Below, in pieces: positions 1 through 8,834 of a DNA stretch of 45,755 bases. The position numbers and the translations under genes were made by a program. Below the pieces are notes generated by a model. That model ran no database searches. It worked only from the letters and a program-made list of their open reading frames with translations, and was not told the origin of the DNA. The DNA lies in assembly GCA_028712695.1 (NCBI GenBank), contig JAQTQZ010000025.1, forward strand, positions 1-45,755, given 5' to 3'. Each line of letters opens with the position of its first letter. Position 1 is the first letter of the stretch. Source of the stretch: Methylovulum sp. Its GTDB lineage: Bacteria > Pseudomonadota > Gammaproteobacteria > Methylococcales > Methylomonadaceae.

Positions 1-80
1 GCCGACAAGCCCGTCGCCGTTGCTAAGCCTTGGTTGCAGATCAGGTAGTCTGTGTAGAGTTCGGTTTTTTCTTTATCCAT
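1..80 (-). CDS. Transposase, N-terminal fragment (runs off window)
   Basis: An open frame starts with ATG at 80 on the minus strand and runs to the window edge. The 27 visible residues begin MDKEKTELYTDYLI and end ATGLSA. From memory this resembles the N-terminus of DDE transposases of the IS701/IS4 type that are common in gammaproteobacterial methanotrophs; this could not be checked. Only the 5' end is in the window, so intactness cannot be judged. The Shine-Dalgarno is weak, with AGG directly before the ATG. It is divergent from ssrA and would mark an insertion sequence ending just upstream of the tmRNA promoter. Confidence 0.5.
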   Translation of the reverse strand, partial: MDKEKTELYTDYLICNQGLATATGLS

Positions 81-169
81 CCTGGAATGATACGCTTTTT
101 GGGATGGGGGTGCGTAACATCAGTTACTAAAGTTTTTTAAATTCAATAGCAACATAAAATTATATGAAG

Positions 170-175
170 TAGAAT
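170..175 (+). promoter_or_regulatory. Probable -10 box of ssrA
   Basis: TAGAAT ends 10 bp before the first base of the mature tmRNA at 186, which suits transcription starting at or just before the mature 5' end. No good -35 box is seen at the expected distance, so the call rests on the -10 and its spacing. Confidence 0.4.
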
Positions 176-185
176 GACCCGCTTA

Positions 186-563
186 GGGGGCGACATGGCT
201 TCGACGTGGGTAGCAAAACCTTAAGTGCATGCCGAGGACTGTACATCTCGTAAAACATACAGAAAAAAAGTATTCGCAAACGACGAAAACTACTCAATGG
301 CTCTAGCTGCTTAAACACAGCACCATTCCTTTGACCACCTGTGCTTATGCGGGTGGAGTCCGGTTCGCTGGACGCTCAGAGGTCATTTACATAAGATCGC
401 GCTGAAACCTGTCCGGTGTGGATGCGCTAAAACCTTACGGAATCGCTGGTGTTTTTCTTGGCCCGTCGGGTAGCCACCAGCTAAATCAAAAGAACGGGAC
501 AAGCATGTAGACCTTGGGGCGGAGTACTTGCGGACGCGGGTTCAATCCCCGCCGCCTCCACCA
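186..563 (+). ncRNA. ssrA: Transfer-messenger RNA (tmRNA)
   Basis: tmRNA rescues ribosomes stalled on broken mRNAs and tags the nascent protein for proteolysis, together with SmpB. The 5' end GGGGGCG (186-192) pairs with CGCCTCC (553-559) to make the acceptor stem, with one G-U pair. A560 is the discriminator base and CCA (561-563) is encoded. The T-arm sequence GGTTCAATCCCC lies just before. The tag frame at 276-314 reads ANDENYSMALAA then TAA, resuming on GCA. The ALAA end is the usual ClpXP/ClpAP degron, and SM is extra relative to the familiar ANDENYALAA tag. The two ends are contiguous, so it is a one-piece tmRNA of 378 nt. The defence module begins directly downstream; the 3' end of ssrA is a classic integration site. 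Confidence 0.97.
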
Positions 564-591
564 AATTCAAGATTGAAAACACTCTTAAAAT

Positions 592-629
592 AAAAAACCC
601 GCAAGCCGTAAGACTTCGCGGGTTTTTTT
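592..629 (+). terminator. Rho-independent terminator of ssrA
   Basis: CCCGC (598-602) pairs with GCGGG (618-622). The stem extends through AAG/CTT with a bulged C, and an A-run precedes it and a run of seven T follows. It separates ssrA from the downstream defence genes. Confidence 0.85.
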
Positions 630-679
630 ATGTTCTTAAAACGGTTTTTTCGAATAAACTTAATTAACTCGGAACAGCT

Positions 680-2548
680 ATGGATATATTAATCAAAACA
701 GTAAGGGTTGCTGGGTTTAGAGGACTTCAAAATATAGAAGTCGAGCTTGAAGAAACAACAGTGCTAACTGGCATGAACAATTCAGGTAAAACTTCTTTTC
801 TAAAAGCCTTGCAAATAGCGTTAGGTAATAGGCAGTTTCTCTCGCCGGATGATTTTTATATCGGTAAACACCAATCACAGAATAACAAAATCATTATTGA
901 TACCTTAATTGTTCCTAAGGATCAAAATGGGAAAATAAACGAAGCGTTTTCCGAGAAATGGGAGATTTTGTTTACAACAGACCGAATTCGGGCAGATCAA
1001 TTAGGCACTTCAATTGTACCCTTGCGGACTACAGTCATTTTTGACCCAATAAAAGCTAACTTCAAAACCCAACAATTCATACTTCAATCATGGCCTAAAT
1101 TCAATGGCACTGCTAATGGATTTTGGTATGAATCTGGAGAAGGCAAAAGTCTAGCATTTCCTTTTTTCGATGAAATACCGTTTTTTTACATTGATGCCCA
1201 ACGCGATATTTTAGAAGACATCAAGTTAAAAAACTCTTATTTGGGTAAAATGCTCGCAAAAATTGAATACAGCGATTTAGCCGTCAAAGAAATCGAAGAC
1301 CAAATCAAAGCATTGAACGATACCGCTGTAAATAGTAGCGATGTTTTATCCACCATTAAAACGACGCTGAAAGAATTAGATACGGCGATGGATAGTAGTA
1401 GCGATGGTGTGGACATTACGCCTTTCACTAAAAAATTGCGCGACCTCAGTAAAGGCTTATCGATTTATTATTCCGATCAAGAAAATAGCTTTTCAATGGA
1501 ATATCACGGTATGGGAACACGGAGCTGGTCTTCTTTGCTCACGCTCAAATCGTTTATCACCTTGTTGTCGGTAAATGCCAGTAAAAATAGTGATGCTGCC
1601 TTTTTTCCAATTTTAGCTATTGAAGAACCCGAAGCCCATTTACACCCTAATGCCCAGAAAAAGCTCTATGGGCAAATTGCGAGTATTCCAGGTCAAAAAA
1701 TCATTTCTACGCATTCACCTTATATCGCGGCAGCAGCAGAATTGAGGCAAATTCGCAATTTTTATAAAAGTGATATGGTTAATTGCGGCAAAATTGCCAC
1801 GGAGCAATTAACTAACGAAGACATCAGAAAAATTAATCGGCAAGTTATCAATACACGCGGGGAGATATTTTTTTCTAAATTGTTAGTGTTTTTTGAGGGT
1901 GAAACCGAAGAGCAAGCATTACCCATATTTTTTGAAATACATTTTGGCAAAACTTCGGTGGAATTGGGTGTTGATTTTGTGGGTGTCGGAGGGCATGGCA
2001 ATTACCTACCTTTTCTAAGATTTGCAGAATGGTTAAATATACCTTGGATTATTTTTAGCGATAATGATCAAAAAGGAAAAATTAAGAAAAGTGTTGAAAA
2101 TGCAGTAAATAAGCTATATCAATCTGATAGCGAAAAAGACCAACTGACAAACAATGTCTTATTTTTAGAAGATGAATCTGATTTTGAGAAATATTTAATA
2201 GATTCAGGTTTTGTTGCGGAAATCGAATCTTCGTTTGAAAAACTGCATTCTAGCGACTATTTGGCAGAACATATAAAGAAAAAAGATGGTGCAAAAAAAG
2301 ACCGAATAGAAACGGCAAAAACTTGTAATTCATGCAAGCAAAATATCTACGAAGATGTTCTAAGAGACTATAAAGGCGATGAAGGCTTCAAGATGGCCTT
2401 ATATGACTGCATGACATCTCAAAAAGCCCAATTTGGGCCCCTAATCGCTGAGGTAATAGTCAATAGCGGAAAGCCCTTGCCCACAAAAATCATTGAACTG
2501 TTTGAAAAAATAGCATCTTTACTAAACAATACGGAGACTAGATCATGA
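680..2548 (+). CDS. gajA: Gabija-type OLD-family ATPase/TOPRIM nuclease (GajA-like)
   Basis: Predicted overcoming-lysogenization-defect (OLD) endonuclease of 622 aa. The N-terminal ABC-type ATPase has Walker A GMNNSGKT (31-38), Walker B IEEPEAHLHP (314-323) and the STHSP switch histidine (343-347). The C-terminal TOPRIM nuclease has the EGETE glutamates (406-410), DND (461-463) and a further acidic stretch LEDESDFE (496-503). In Gabija, GajA is a sequence-specific DNA nuclease held off by nucleotides and released when phage replication depletes them; that is family knowledge. A CNSC pair (549-552) may bind metal. The gene overlaps the next by 4 bp (ATGA), so the two are translationally coupled. 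Base composition is clearly AT-richer than the flanking housekeeping genes, which suggests transfer. The alternative is a non-Gabija class 2 OLD nuclease, but the UvrD-like partner favours Gabija. Confidence 0.85.
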   Translation: MDILIKTVRVAGFRGLQNIEVELEETTVLTGMNNSGKTSFLKALQIALGNRQFLSPDDFYIGKHQSQNNKIIIDTLIVPKDQNGKINEAFSEKWEILFTTDRIRADQLGTSIVPLRTTVIFDPIKANFKTQQFILQSWPKFNGTANGFWYESGEGKSLAFPFFDEIPFFYIDAQRDILEDIKLKNSYLGKMLAKIEYSDLAVKEIEDQIKALNDTAVNSSDVLSTIKTTLKELDTAMDSSSDGVDITPFTKKLRDLSKGLSIYYSDQENSFSMEYHGMGTRSWSSLLTLKSFITLLSVNASKNSDAAFFPILAIEEPEAHLHPNAQKKLYGQIASIPGQKIISTHSPYIAAAAELRQIRNFYKSDMVNCGKIATEQLTNEDIRKINRQVINTRGEIFFSKLLVFFEGETEEQALPIFFEIHFGKTSVELGVDFVGVGGHGNYLPFLRFAEWLNIPWIIFSDNDQKGKIKKSVENAVNKLYQSDSEKDQLTNNVLFLEDESDFEKYLIDSGFVAEIESSFEKLHSSDYLAEHIKKKDGAKKDRIETAKTCNSCKQNIYEDVLRDYKGDEGFKMALYDCMTSQKAQFGPLIAEVIVNSGKPLPTKIIELFEKIASLLNNTETRS

Positions 2549-4371
2549 CTCCGACCAAAATAGCATTATCTCCTAAGCAACAAAAGATTGTTTATGCCGA
2601 GGAACGCGCCATTTATGTTAAGGCCAGTGCGGGTTCTGGCAAGACGCGCGTATTAACTGAACGGATACGTTATCTTTTAAGTAAAACCAAAAAGAAAATA
2701 TTAGCGTTAACCTTTACCAATAAAGCCGCTGAAGAAATAAAGCAACGCTTAACGGATATTAACGACATTGATAGCCGCTTATTTACAGGTACATTCCACG
2801 GCTTTTGCCAGCATGTGCTTGAGAACCATGGTAGTTTGCTTGGTTTTTCCAAAATGCCACATATTTTTGAAGAAGAAGCTGACAGATTAGAATTGGTTGG
2901 ACAAGCGATTCTTCAAACACCTTCATATAGTGACGAGTACAAAAACATTAATCTCAAAGAACAGCAAAATTTGCGCTATCAGGCACTGAATTTTGTAGCT
3001 AAGGTAAAAAGAAAGCTTATAACCAGTGATGAAGTCTATAAATACAATGATGATGAAAACGTCGTGTTGCTGTATTTAACCTACGAAGATATTTTGCGTT
3101 CTCAAAATGCCATTGACTTTGATGACTTGATAAGACTTACCTACGAATTATTTACAAATTATCCGAACATTGCCGGATTGTATCGGAGAAGTTTCCATGC
3201 CATTTGCGTTGATGAAGCACAGGACTTAAATAACGCACAGTACAAACTACTGCAAGCATTGGCTAATGGGGAATTTAAAAATATCATGATGGTGGGTGAT
3301 CCTAACCAATCCATTTTTCATTTTAATGGTTCATCGCCTGAATTCATGAATCAAGCATTTGTAAAAGATTTTGATGCCGATGTGGTTGAGTTAAAGGAAA
3401 ACTATCGTTCTTCAAAAGCGGTGTTGTCGGCAGCTAAAAAAATACGGCCTGAAAACGAAAATATTTCCGATACCGTTAAAACAGGCATTTTTGAAATCCA
3501 TGCGCTAGAAGATGAGCAAGCTGAAGCACAATGGATCACTGATAAAATCCAAGAATGGTTAGCAATCAAGCATCACGACGATATAGAAGGCGAAATTTGC
3601 CCAGAAAAAATCGCCGTGTTGGCGCGAAATAAATACGTTTTTAACGCATTGGAACAAAAATTCAAAGACACTGGGATTTCGTATTATTTCAAAATGACAC
3701 CTGGTGCCATTAAATTTGAATCCGAACTCATGAAGCTGTTTGATTTGGCTTTTAGGATAAAAATTAATCCGCAAGATGTGTTACATAAAGAGCGTTTGTT
3801 AAAAATGCTTAATTGTGAAAACAGCAATCTGGAAAACCTTGTAGCATTTACCAAGTCCTTAAACCCAAGCCAAGAACAGCAAGTCCTCAATATAGTGAAT
3901 GGATTGGCTGATGATGGAAGCAACCTTAAAGAATCGTTTATACAGTTCAAAAACGGTTTAAATATCATTGATGAGAACGAACGTAGTATGGTAATTAATG
4001 ACATTGACGAGTTACTTAATCATTGGCTGGTTTATGCCAAAAGCACTGACAATAAATCATTACACTATTTTAAAAATGCAATGGCATTAGGACAAACCCA
4101 TCCATTAACGCAACATCAGGGAATCACTTTAAGCACTGTCCATACGATGAAAGGTCAGGAATTTGATATTGTTTTTCTAATGGGAATGGATGATGAAACC
4201 TTTCCAGATTATCGTGCCGTCAAAAATAACGGAATTCAATTAACTCAAGAACATAATAATTTATATGTTGCTTTCACTAGGGCAAAACGGTTTCTTTATG
4301 TAACTTGGCCTGAAAAAAGACAGATGCCTTGGGGGGTGAGATATAGAAAAATATCTCGTTTCTTGAATTGA
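2545..4371 (+). CDS. gajB: Gabija-type UvrD-like superfamily 1 helicase (GajB-like)
   Basis: SF1 DNA helicase of 608 aa. Visible motifs are Walker A ASAGSGKT (27-34), motif Ia ALTFTNKAAEEI (54-65), GTFHGFC (82-88), DEAQD (223-227), motif III VGDPNQSIF, motif IV ENYRS, STVHTMKGQEFD near the C-terminus and the final NLYVAFTRAKRF. In Gabija, GajB senses DNA ends or ssDNA and activates or assists GajA. It is about 100 residues longer than the well-known Gabija helicases of roughly 500 aa, so it is either a long variant or a UvrD/PcrA-type partner of a related OLD system. It starts inside the stop of gajA. The 3' end abuts a truncated toxin gene, marking the edge of the acquired module. Confidence 0.83.
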   Translation: MTPTKIALSPKQQKIVYAEERAIYVKASAGSGKTRVLTERIRYLLSKTKKKILALTFTNKAAEEIKQRLTDINDIDSRLFTGTFHGFCQHVLENHGSLLGFSKMPHIFEEEADRLELVGQAILQTPSYSDEYKNINLKEQQNLRYQALNFVAKVKRKLITSDEVYKYNDDENVVLLYLTYEDILRSQNAIDFDDLIRLTYELFTNYPNIAGLYRRSFHAICVDEAQDLNNAQYKLLQALANGEFKNIMMVGDPNQSIFHFNGSSPEFMNQAFVKDFDADVVELKENYRSSKAVLSAAKKIRPENENISDTVKTGIFEIHALEDEQAEAQWITDKIQEWLAIKHHDDIEGEICPEKIAVLARNKYVFNALEQKFKDTGISYYFKMTPGAIKFESELMKLFDLAFRIKINPQDVLHKERLLKMLNCENSNLENLVAFTKSLNPSQEQQVLNIVNGLADDGSNLKESFIQFKNGLNIIDENERSMVINDIDELLNHWLVYAKSTDNKSLHYFKNAMALGQTHPLTQHQGITLSTVHTMKGQEFDIVFLMGMDDETFPDYRAVKNNGIQLTQEHNNLYVAFTRAKRFLYVTWPEKRQMPWGVRYRKISRFLN

Positions 4372-4534
4372 TACGTAATAAGACGCCGACCAATTTTTCA
4401 TAAGGTGGCGGGTTTTGGTACGGGTCGATTTTTAGGATTTCCAATAACAGTAAAGCTTTGTCCTTTAACCCTGCTGTTGCTAGTTTTTTGGCATCTTTCA
4501 ATGCTTGTTTGGCGTAGATAATTTCCCAGCTCAC
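4277..4534 (-). pseudogene. Truncated YoeB/RelE-family toxin
   Basis: The frame opens with GTG overlapping the antitoxin stop (GTGA) and encodes a Txe/YoeB-type mRNA-interferase start: VSWEIIYAKQALKDAKKL, then NPPPYEKLVG at residues 41-50. Family similarity stops at about 4385, only 13 bp from the stop of gajB. From there the frame reads antisense through the end of gajB to a stop at 4277. The missing C-terminal half should carry SRRIN..HRLVY and the terminal His/Tyr, which include catalytic residues of YoeB-type toxins. The chimera is 85 aa, about normal length, but should be inactive. I infer that arrival of the gajAB module replaced the toxin's 3' end. Confidence 0.75.
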
Positions 4535-4773
4535 CAATCCAGTCCCTTGCTGCATTCATCGGGATTTTCCGCCATGCCTTCTAAAATAGCTTCGCGCATT
4601 TTTGGTACGCCCAGCAAATAGAGGGTTTCTTGTATGGCTGACCAGTCTTCGGCAGACAGCAAAACGGCATTGGCGCGTTTTCCGGTGATGGCAATGGGTT
4701 GGTGTGATTCGGCGGCTTGGTCAATCAGACGGTAGAGGTTGGCGCGGGCTTCGCTGGCGGTTAAGGTTTGCAT
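4531..4773 (-). CDS. YefM/Phd-family antitoxin
   Basis: An 80-aa type II antitoxin. The N-terminal DNA-binding half reads MQTLTASEARANLYRLIDQA, followed by PIAITGKRANAVLLSAEDW, both typical of the Phd/YefM fold. The C-terminal tail normally wraps the toxin. It overlaps the toxin start by 4 bp, as in ordinary yefM-yoeB pairs. Its partner is truncated, so this gene is probably a relic or acts only as a repressor. A GTAC-type inverted repeat upstream fits autoregulation. Confidence 0.88.
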   Translation of the reverse strand: MQTLTASEARANLYRLIDQAAESHQPIAITGKRANAVLLSAEDWSAIQETLYLLGVPKMREAILEGMAENPDECSKGLDW

Positions 4774-4803
4774 AATGGCACTTTAGTGATACAAAAATAT
4801 ATC

Positions 4804-4819
4804 GTACGTCAATGCGTAC
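4804..4819 (-). promoter_or_regulatory. Probable operator/promoter of the antitoxin gene
   Basis: GTACG (4804-4808) and CGTAC (4815-4819) form an inverted repeat about 30 bp upstream of the antitoxin start. YefM-type repressors bind GTAC-cored palindromes. On the minus strand a TTGACG (-35-like) overlaps it at 4812-4807, so bound antitoxin would block the promoter. The -10 is poorly defined. Confidence 0.45.
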
Positions 4820-4896
4820 TTCTTGGCGAATTTTATTCGGTAGCTACTGTGAAGAATGGCTTTAATCGGCGGAACCAAAAACCTGTTTAATTAGCG

Positions 4897-5964
4897 TCAT
4901 ATTGGCAACGCCGAAAACGCATCAAGGTCTTCCACCGCAGCCGCCGCCCGGCGTATCAATTCCAAATTGCTGTCCAAGTGCATCATGCCACCGACCGCCA
5001 AGGTGACAACCATGGCTTCCAACGGATAGACCAAGTGGGCGCGGTAGCGTTGCATCAGATCATTGCTGCCCAGATCAACGCCATTCTCCGCCAGCGTTTG
5101 CTGGTACATTTCCAGCAGTTCGGTTTCGTGTAGCCTACGGGTTTCGGGCAGTAGGGCGGTGGCTAAAAAGTAGGCGACATCGCTAATGCCATCCCCCATG
5201 CGGACCAATTGCCAGTCAAGAAAACCCGCTTGGGATTGCTGCCAAAACAAATTGCCGGGATGGCAATCATGATGGGTGAGTGTTGGCGGCGCATCAGCAA
5301 GAAAGCGCATCGCTTTACTACGATGGCGCGCATAATGCAATGCCTTGTTATGAAGGGTGGCGGGCAATATTTTATTGGCCAAGTGCAAGCCCTGTTTCAT
5401 TAACGGGACAGCCAAAGCTGTTCCCAACGCATCTTCTAAACGCCTGACAGATCCGGCTAACCACGGATAGGTTAGCGGTAAATTCGCGCTATTCCAAAAA
5501 TGCGCATGGAAACGGCCAAGCTGCACGATAACCGCCGCCGCTTGGTCAACGGTCAAGGTGTCACAAGGGAAGCCAGGAATGCCGTCAAATTCTGTGATGT
5601 CAGTCAGTACCAGTGTCGAACCCCAACCAATCCGGCTATACGCTGCCAAGCAAAAAGGTGCAAAAATCGGTATAGATTGAGCGATTTCTTGGTAAAAACG
5701 TACTTCGGTATGTAATAACCTTGGCAACGCAGTAATCAACCTGGCCCGCCATGCTAATGAGGGTAATTTTACAAACCAGCGTTTAGATAGTATTGCCGTG
5801 CTGTCATGCTCGACGGTCACGCGGACCCGCGTTGTTGTGCCAATATCGACAGAAACAATATTGACATTGGAGACAACTGCATTGGCGTCGTGCTGATGGA
5901 CGATTCGTTGCGCCCAGGCAACTGTCAAATCGCTGGGTCGGTGTACTAGGATAGTATGCGGCAT
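4897..5964 (-). CDS. Aminoglycoside phosphotransferase/choline-kinase-like protein
   Basis: Predicted small-molecule kinase of 355 aa in the APH/ecdysteroid-kinase-like fold. The Brenner motif HHDCHPGNLFW lies at 231-241, with catalytic Asp233 and Asn238 that binds Mg. FLDWQLVRMGDGISDVAYF (about 248-266) supplies the metal-binding Asp250. The N-terminal lobe contains a KRWFVKLP strand (61-68) that would provide the ATP-binding lysine. The substrate cannot be told from sequence. The broad ecdysteroid kinase/DUF1679 set is the nearest match, so drug resistance should not be assumed. It appears monocistronic, lying between the toxin-antitoxin remnant and the spermidine synthase-like gene. Confidence 0.8.
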   Translation of the reverse strand: MPHTILVHRPSDLTVAWAQRIVHQHDANAVVSNVNIVSVDIGTTTRVRVTVEHDSTAILSKRWFVKLPSLAWRARLITALPRLLHTEVRFYQEIAQSIPIFAPFCLAAYSRIGWGSTLVLTDITEFDGIPGFPCDTLTVDQAAAVIVQLGRFHAHFWNSANLPLTYPWLAGSVRRLEDALGTALAVPLMKQGLHLANKILPATLHNKALHYARHRSKAMRFLADAPPTLTHHDCHPGNLFWQQSQAGFLDWQLVRMGDGISDVAYFLATALLPETRRLHETELLEMYQQTLAENGVDLGSNDLMQRYRAHLVYPLEAMVVTLAVGGMMHLDSNLELIRRAAAAVEDLDAFSALPI

Positions 5965-6386
5965 GGTTATTGTCGGCCCGATTGCACATTAGCAAGTGCT
6001 GATAAAGCCATTATTATGGGTGTGGATGCAAATAACACAACCGGAACCCGAAAAAAATTTCGGTGAAGACCGAAGGTGCCCAGAATTTTATAATGGAATG
6101 CTCACCCATTACCCAAATTGGAATTCCAAAAAAAATCAACGCCTTCTGAAGCAATAAAAAACCATGGATAAAGATAAAACCCGCCTCGTGCAGCGCAGGT
6201 TTTTTATTAGTTATAATCCTTTATCTTTCGATTCGGCGGGTATGATGGCAGTTAATCACGATGCTTTCACCTTGGTGCGTTACCACAGGAATGGCCGCCT
6301 TACCCTCACTTTAACGGCGATAGCATAGCTGACCGCATCTGCATTAACCGAATTTTTCTGAAAAAATCCGTTCCTCAGCAATACGC
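5965..6386. other. Intergenic stretch, no gene seen
   Basis: This 422-bp gap lies between two minus-strand genes. It holds a small perfect hairpin (TTCGGT 6059-6064 with ACCGAA 6069-6074) and a terminator-like hairpin at 6176-6205. No frame with coding character was recognised. Confidence 0.5.
6176..6205 (-). terminator. Possible terminator downstream of the spermidine synthase-like gene
   Basis: AAAACC (6176-6181) pairs with GGTTTT (6198-6203), with an imperfect GC-containing interior. On the minus strand it is followed by a T-rich run. It sits about 180 bp past the stop of the 6387-8621 gene, so the assignment is tentative. Confidence 0.4.
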
Positions 6387-8621
6387 TTATTTCCAGATAC
6401 TGACAATATTGGTGAAATCATCTGTCCATGGTTTCATATCAAAATACAGCGGCATTTTCTGCCAGTTGCCAAGGCTGCTCACGCTTAACGGTTGCAGCGT
6501 TTCCGGCTTGTTTGCCATCACCACCCAATCCGTCGCGACGATCAGCGGCATAGCTTGTGCCGGTTCAAATTCTTCGATAAGGGCGGCAAGTTTTAGTTGC
6601 TCCGCATGTATCGACAAAACTTTTTTCAACATCAAATGACGGTTGGTGATATGAAAAGCCAGTATGCCATCCGGTTTAAGCTTTTTGAAATACAACTCGA
6701 TGGCTTCTTTAGTCAACAGGTGGGTCGGCACTGAGTCTGAGCTGAACGCATCCATAACCAATAAATCAAATTTGTGGTCCGCCTCTTTTGCCAATGACAA
6801 ACGCGCATCGCCAATGCGTATCGTCGCGCTCAGCCCACACTGATTAAGATACGAGAAATAAAGCGGGTTGCTGGCAATATCGACCACTAACGGATCAATC
6901 TCATACAACGTCCATTTTTGCCCAGGCTTGATATAACAAGTCAATGCGCCCGCGCCCAAACCAACGATACCGACTTCCCAGTTTTGGTTGCGGCTGTCAT
7001 ATTCCTTAAACAATTGTCCCATCGGCCCAGGGCGGCTGTAATACGTCAAGGGAATCCGGCTTAAGTTGGCTGGCAGCCGTTGCGCCCCATGTTTAGTCGT
7101 ACCGTGGAAAAGTTCATGATAGGTTTCGGGCTTGTTCTGCTCATTATTCAGCACACTTTCCCGCACGGCCAACACGCCAAAAAACGTGCGTCCTTGATAT
7201 AAGGTATGGGAAGACAGGCTATGCAAACCCTGCGCCAGGAAGATAATCGACCCTGTCAAAAAAGCAAGGGCAACGGGGCGCTTTCTAAACACCAAAGTCA
7301 ACAACGTCAAGCCCATTAAACTGATGACAATCCAATCAAAATACTGGAGCAAACCTTTGACAGTGGCATACAAGACCAAACCGATGCCCATTAACAGAAC
7401 AGGCACCATGATTTGCCATAACCAAGCTTTTTTGCCGTCAGGCTGCAAACCTGGACGTAGCCATAAAGCGGCCACAATCATCAGCGGATATTCATAAATG
7501 CCGTTGAAAATGAACGGCGCGACAAAGGTATTGAACATCCCTCCCAACATGCCGGCAAACGACATGATCAGGTAAAAACGGGTCAGATAACGGGTATGCG
7601 GACGCAACTTCGCCAGCTCGCCGTGACAAACCATGACGGCGAAAAAAAACGCCAACACATGCAGCACCAAATACGCCCAATAAGGCAAATCGGCAGGATT
7701 GATAAAGGCGTAGGCAACAAATGGCACTAAAAAAATCGGCTGCAACGTGACCATCACCGGATGTATCTTGTCATTCCATTTTGAAAATACAATCACAAAT
7801 GACAACAGGTAGACCGTCAACGGGATAATCCACAACAACGGCACAGAGGCAATATCGGTGCTGATGAAGTTAGTCAGCCCCAGCAACAGGCTGGATGGCA
7901 CAAAAGCCAGCGCCAACCAATGCAATTGTATGCGTAGGGAAAGCCGTTCTGGTTCCAGATTATCTGCCTGCGCGGTAGCGACCGCTTTCTTACTTTGCCA
8001 CAAAACAAATGCGCAAGCCGCTATCAGCAGGCTTAAGAAAATATAGCCGAACCCCCAGTAAATTTTCTGTTCGGCAAGGCCAATAGTGGGTTCCAATAAA
8101 AATGGGTAGCTCAGCAACGCCATCAGACTGCCGGTATTGCTGGCCGCATAAAGATAATAAGGGTCATGGCTGGTATGGTGGCCGACCTGCGAAAACCATT
8201 TTTGGATCAACGGCGCAGTGGTTGACACGACGAAAAAAGGCAGGCCGATAGCCAGGAATAATGTCCACAGCAACCAAAAAGTGGGGTTGCTGTCGGTAGG
8301 TGGCGTCGTATTTTCAGGCAATGCCAGCGGCAATGCCAAAAAACTGACCAAGATGACCGCCGCGTGCAGCTGGATTTGCCGGTGCGGGTTAAGGCGCGTG
8401 GAAACCGTATGTGCGTAAAGGTAACCAAGAAACAAAATGCTTTGGTAAAACACCATGCAGGTGTTCCATACCGCCGGCGACCCGCCCAACAAGGGCAATA
8501 AAATCTTCCCAAACAAGGGCTGCAATATAAACATCAGCGACGCACTGATGAATAAGGTTCCGGCAAACAGAAAAATCAGGGAGAGACGGCGGTCGTTTTT
8601 TAGTTCGTGGGAATGGCTCAT
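6387..8621 (-). CDS. Fused membrane/spermidine synthase-like protein
   Basis: A 744-aa protein with an N-terminal membrane part of roughly twelve hydrophobic segments (about residues 15-480) and a C-terminal Rossmann-fold domain like spermidine synthase. The second domain has VGIVGLGAGALTCY (the SAM/dcSAM-binding glycine loop), LYEIDPLVVDIA, IGDARLSL and LLVMDAFSSDSVPTHLLT, in the order expected for a SpeE-like aminopropyltransferase. Such MFS-spermidine synthase fusions are common in bacteria and their substrate is generally unproven, so polyamine synthesis is a family inference. The start ATG at 8621 is chosen because the first hydrophobic segment begins soon after, at LSLIFLFAGTLF. It seems to be transcribed alone. 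Confidence 0.85.
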   Translation of the reverse strand: MSHSHELKNDRRLSLIFLFAGTLFISASLMFILQPLFGKILLPLLGGSPAVWNTCMVFYQSILFLGYLYAHTVSTRLNPHRQIQLHAAVILVSFLALPLALPENTTPPTDSNPTFWLLWTLFLAIGLPFFVVSTTAPLIQKWFSQVGHHTSHDPYYLYAASNTGSLMALLSYPFLLEPTIGLAEQKIYWGFGYIFLSLLIAACAFVLWQSKKAVATAQADNLEPERLSLRIQLHWLALAFVPSSLLLGLTNFISTDIASVPLLWIIPLTVYLLSFVIVFSKWNDKIHPVMVTLQPIFLVPFVAYAFINPADLPYWAYLVLHVLAFFFAVMVCHGELAKLRPHTRYLTRFYLIMSFAGMLGGMFNTFVAPFIFNGIYEYPLMIVAALWLRPGLQPDGKKAWLWQIMVPVLLMGIGLVLYATVKGLLQYFDWIVISLMGLTLLTLVFRKRPVALAFLTGSIIFLAQGLHSLSSHTLYQGRTFFGVLAVRESVLNNEQNKPETYHELFHGTTKHGAQRLPANLSRIPLTYYSRPGPMGQLFKEYDSRNQNWEVGIVGLGAGALTCYIKPGQKWTLYEIDPLVVDIASNPLYFSYLNQCGLSATIRIGDARLSLAKEADHKFDLLVMDAFSSDSVPTHLLTKEAIELYFKKLKPDGILAFHITNRHLMLKKVLSIHAEQLKLAALIEEFEPAQAMPLIVATDWVVMANKPETLQPLSVSSLGNWQKMPLYFDMKPWTDDFTNIVSIWK

Positions 8622-8834
8622 TATTAATTTTTATAGTTAATGTATGGCGATATTTTAGCCGCTAATGATAAAACATTTGCCGGTTTATCGGGTACTCTTA
8701 ATGGATAACAACGGTAGATATGGCGTATTCAAGCGCCTTGTCCAAATTACGCCACAAATGGATAACCCAACAAACGGCCACGCTTTAACAAAACCATTTA
8801 GCAAAATGGAACTATATTTAAGTGCTCAAAAGTT

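Noticed and set aside
4897-5964. Antibiotic-resistance aminoglycoside phosphotransferase
   Set aside because: Only the general kinase motifs are shared; the sequence fits the broad APH/ecdysteroid-kinase-like set and there is no resistance context.
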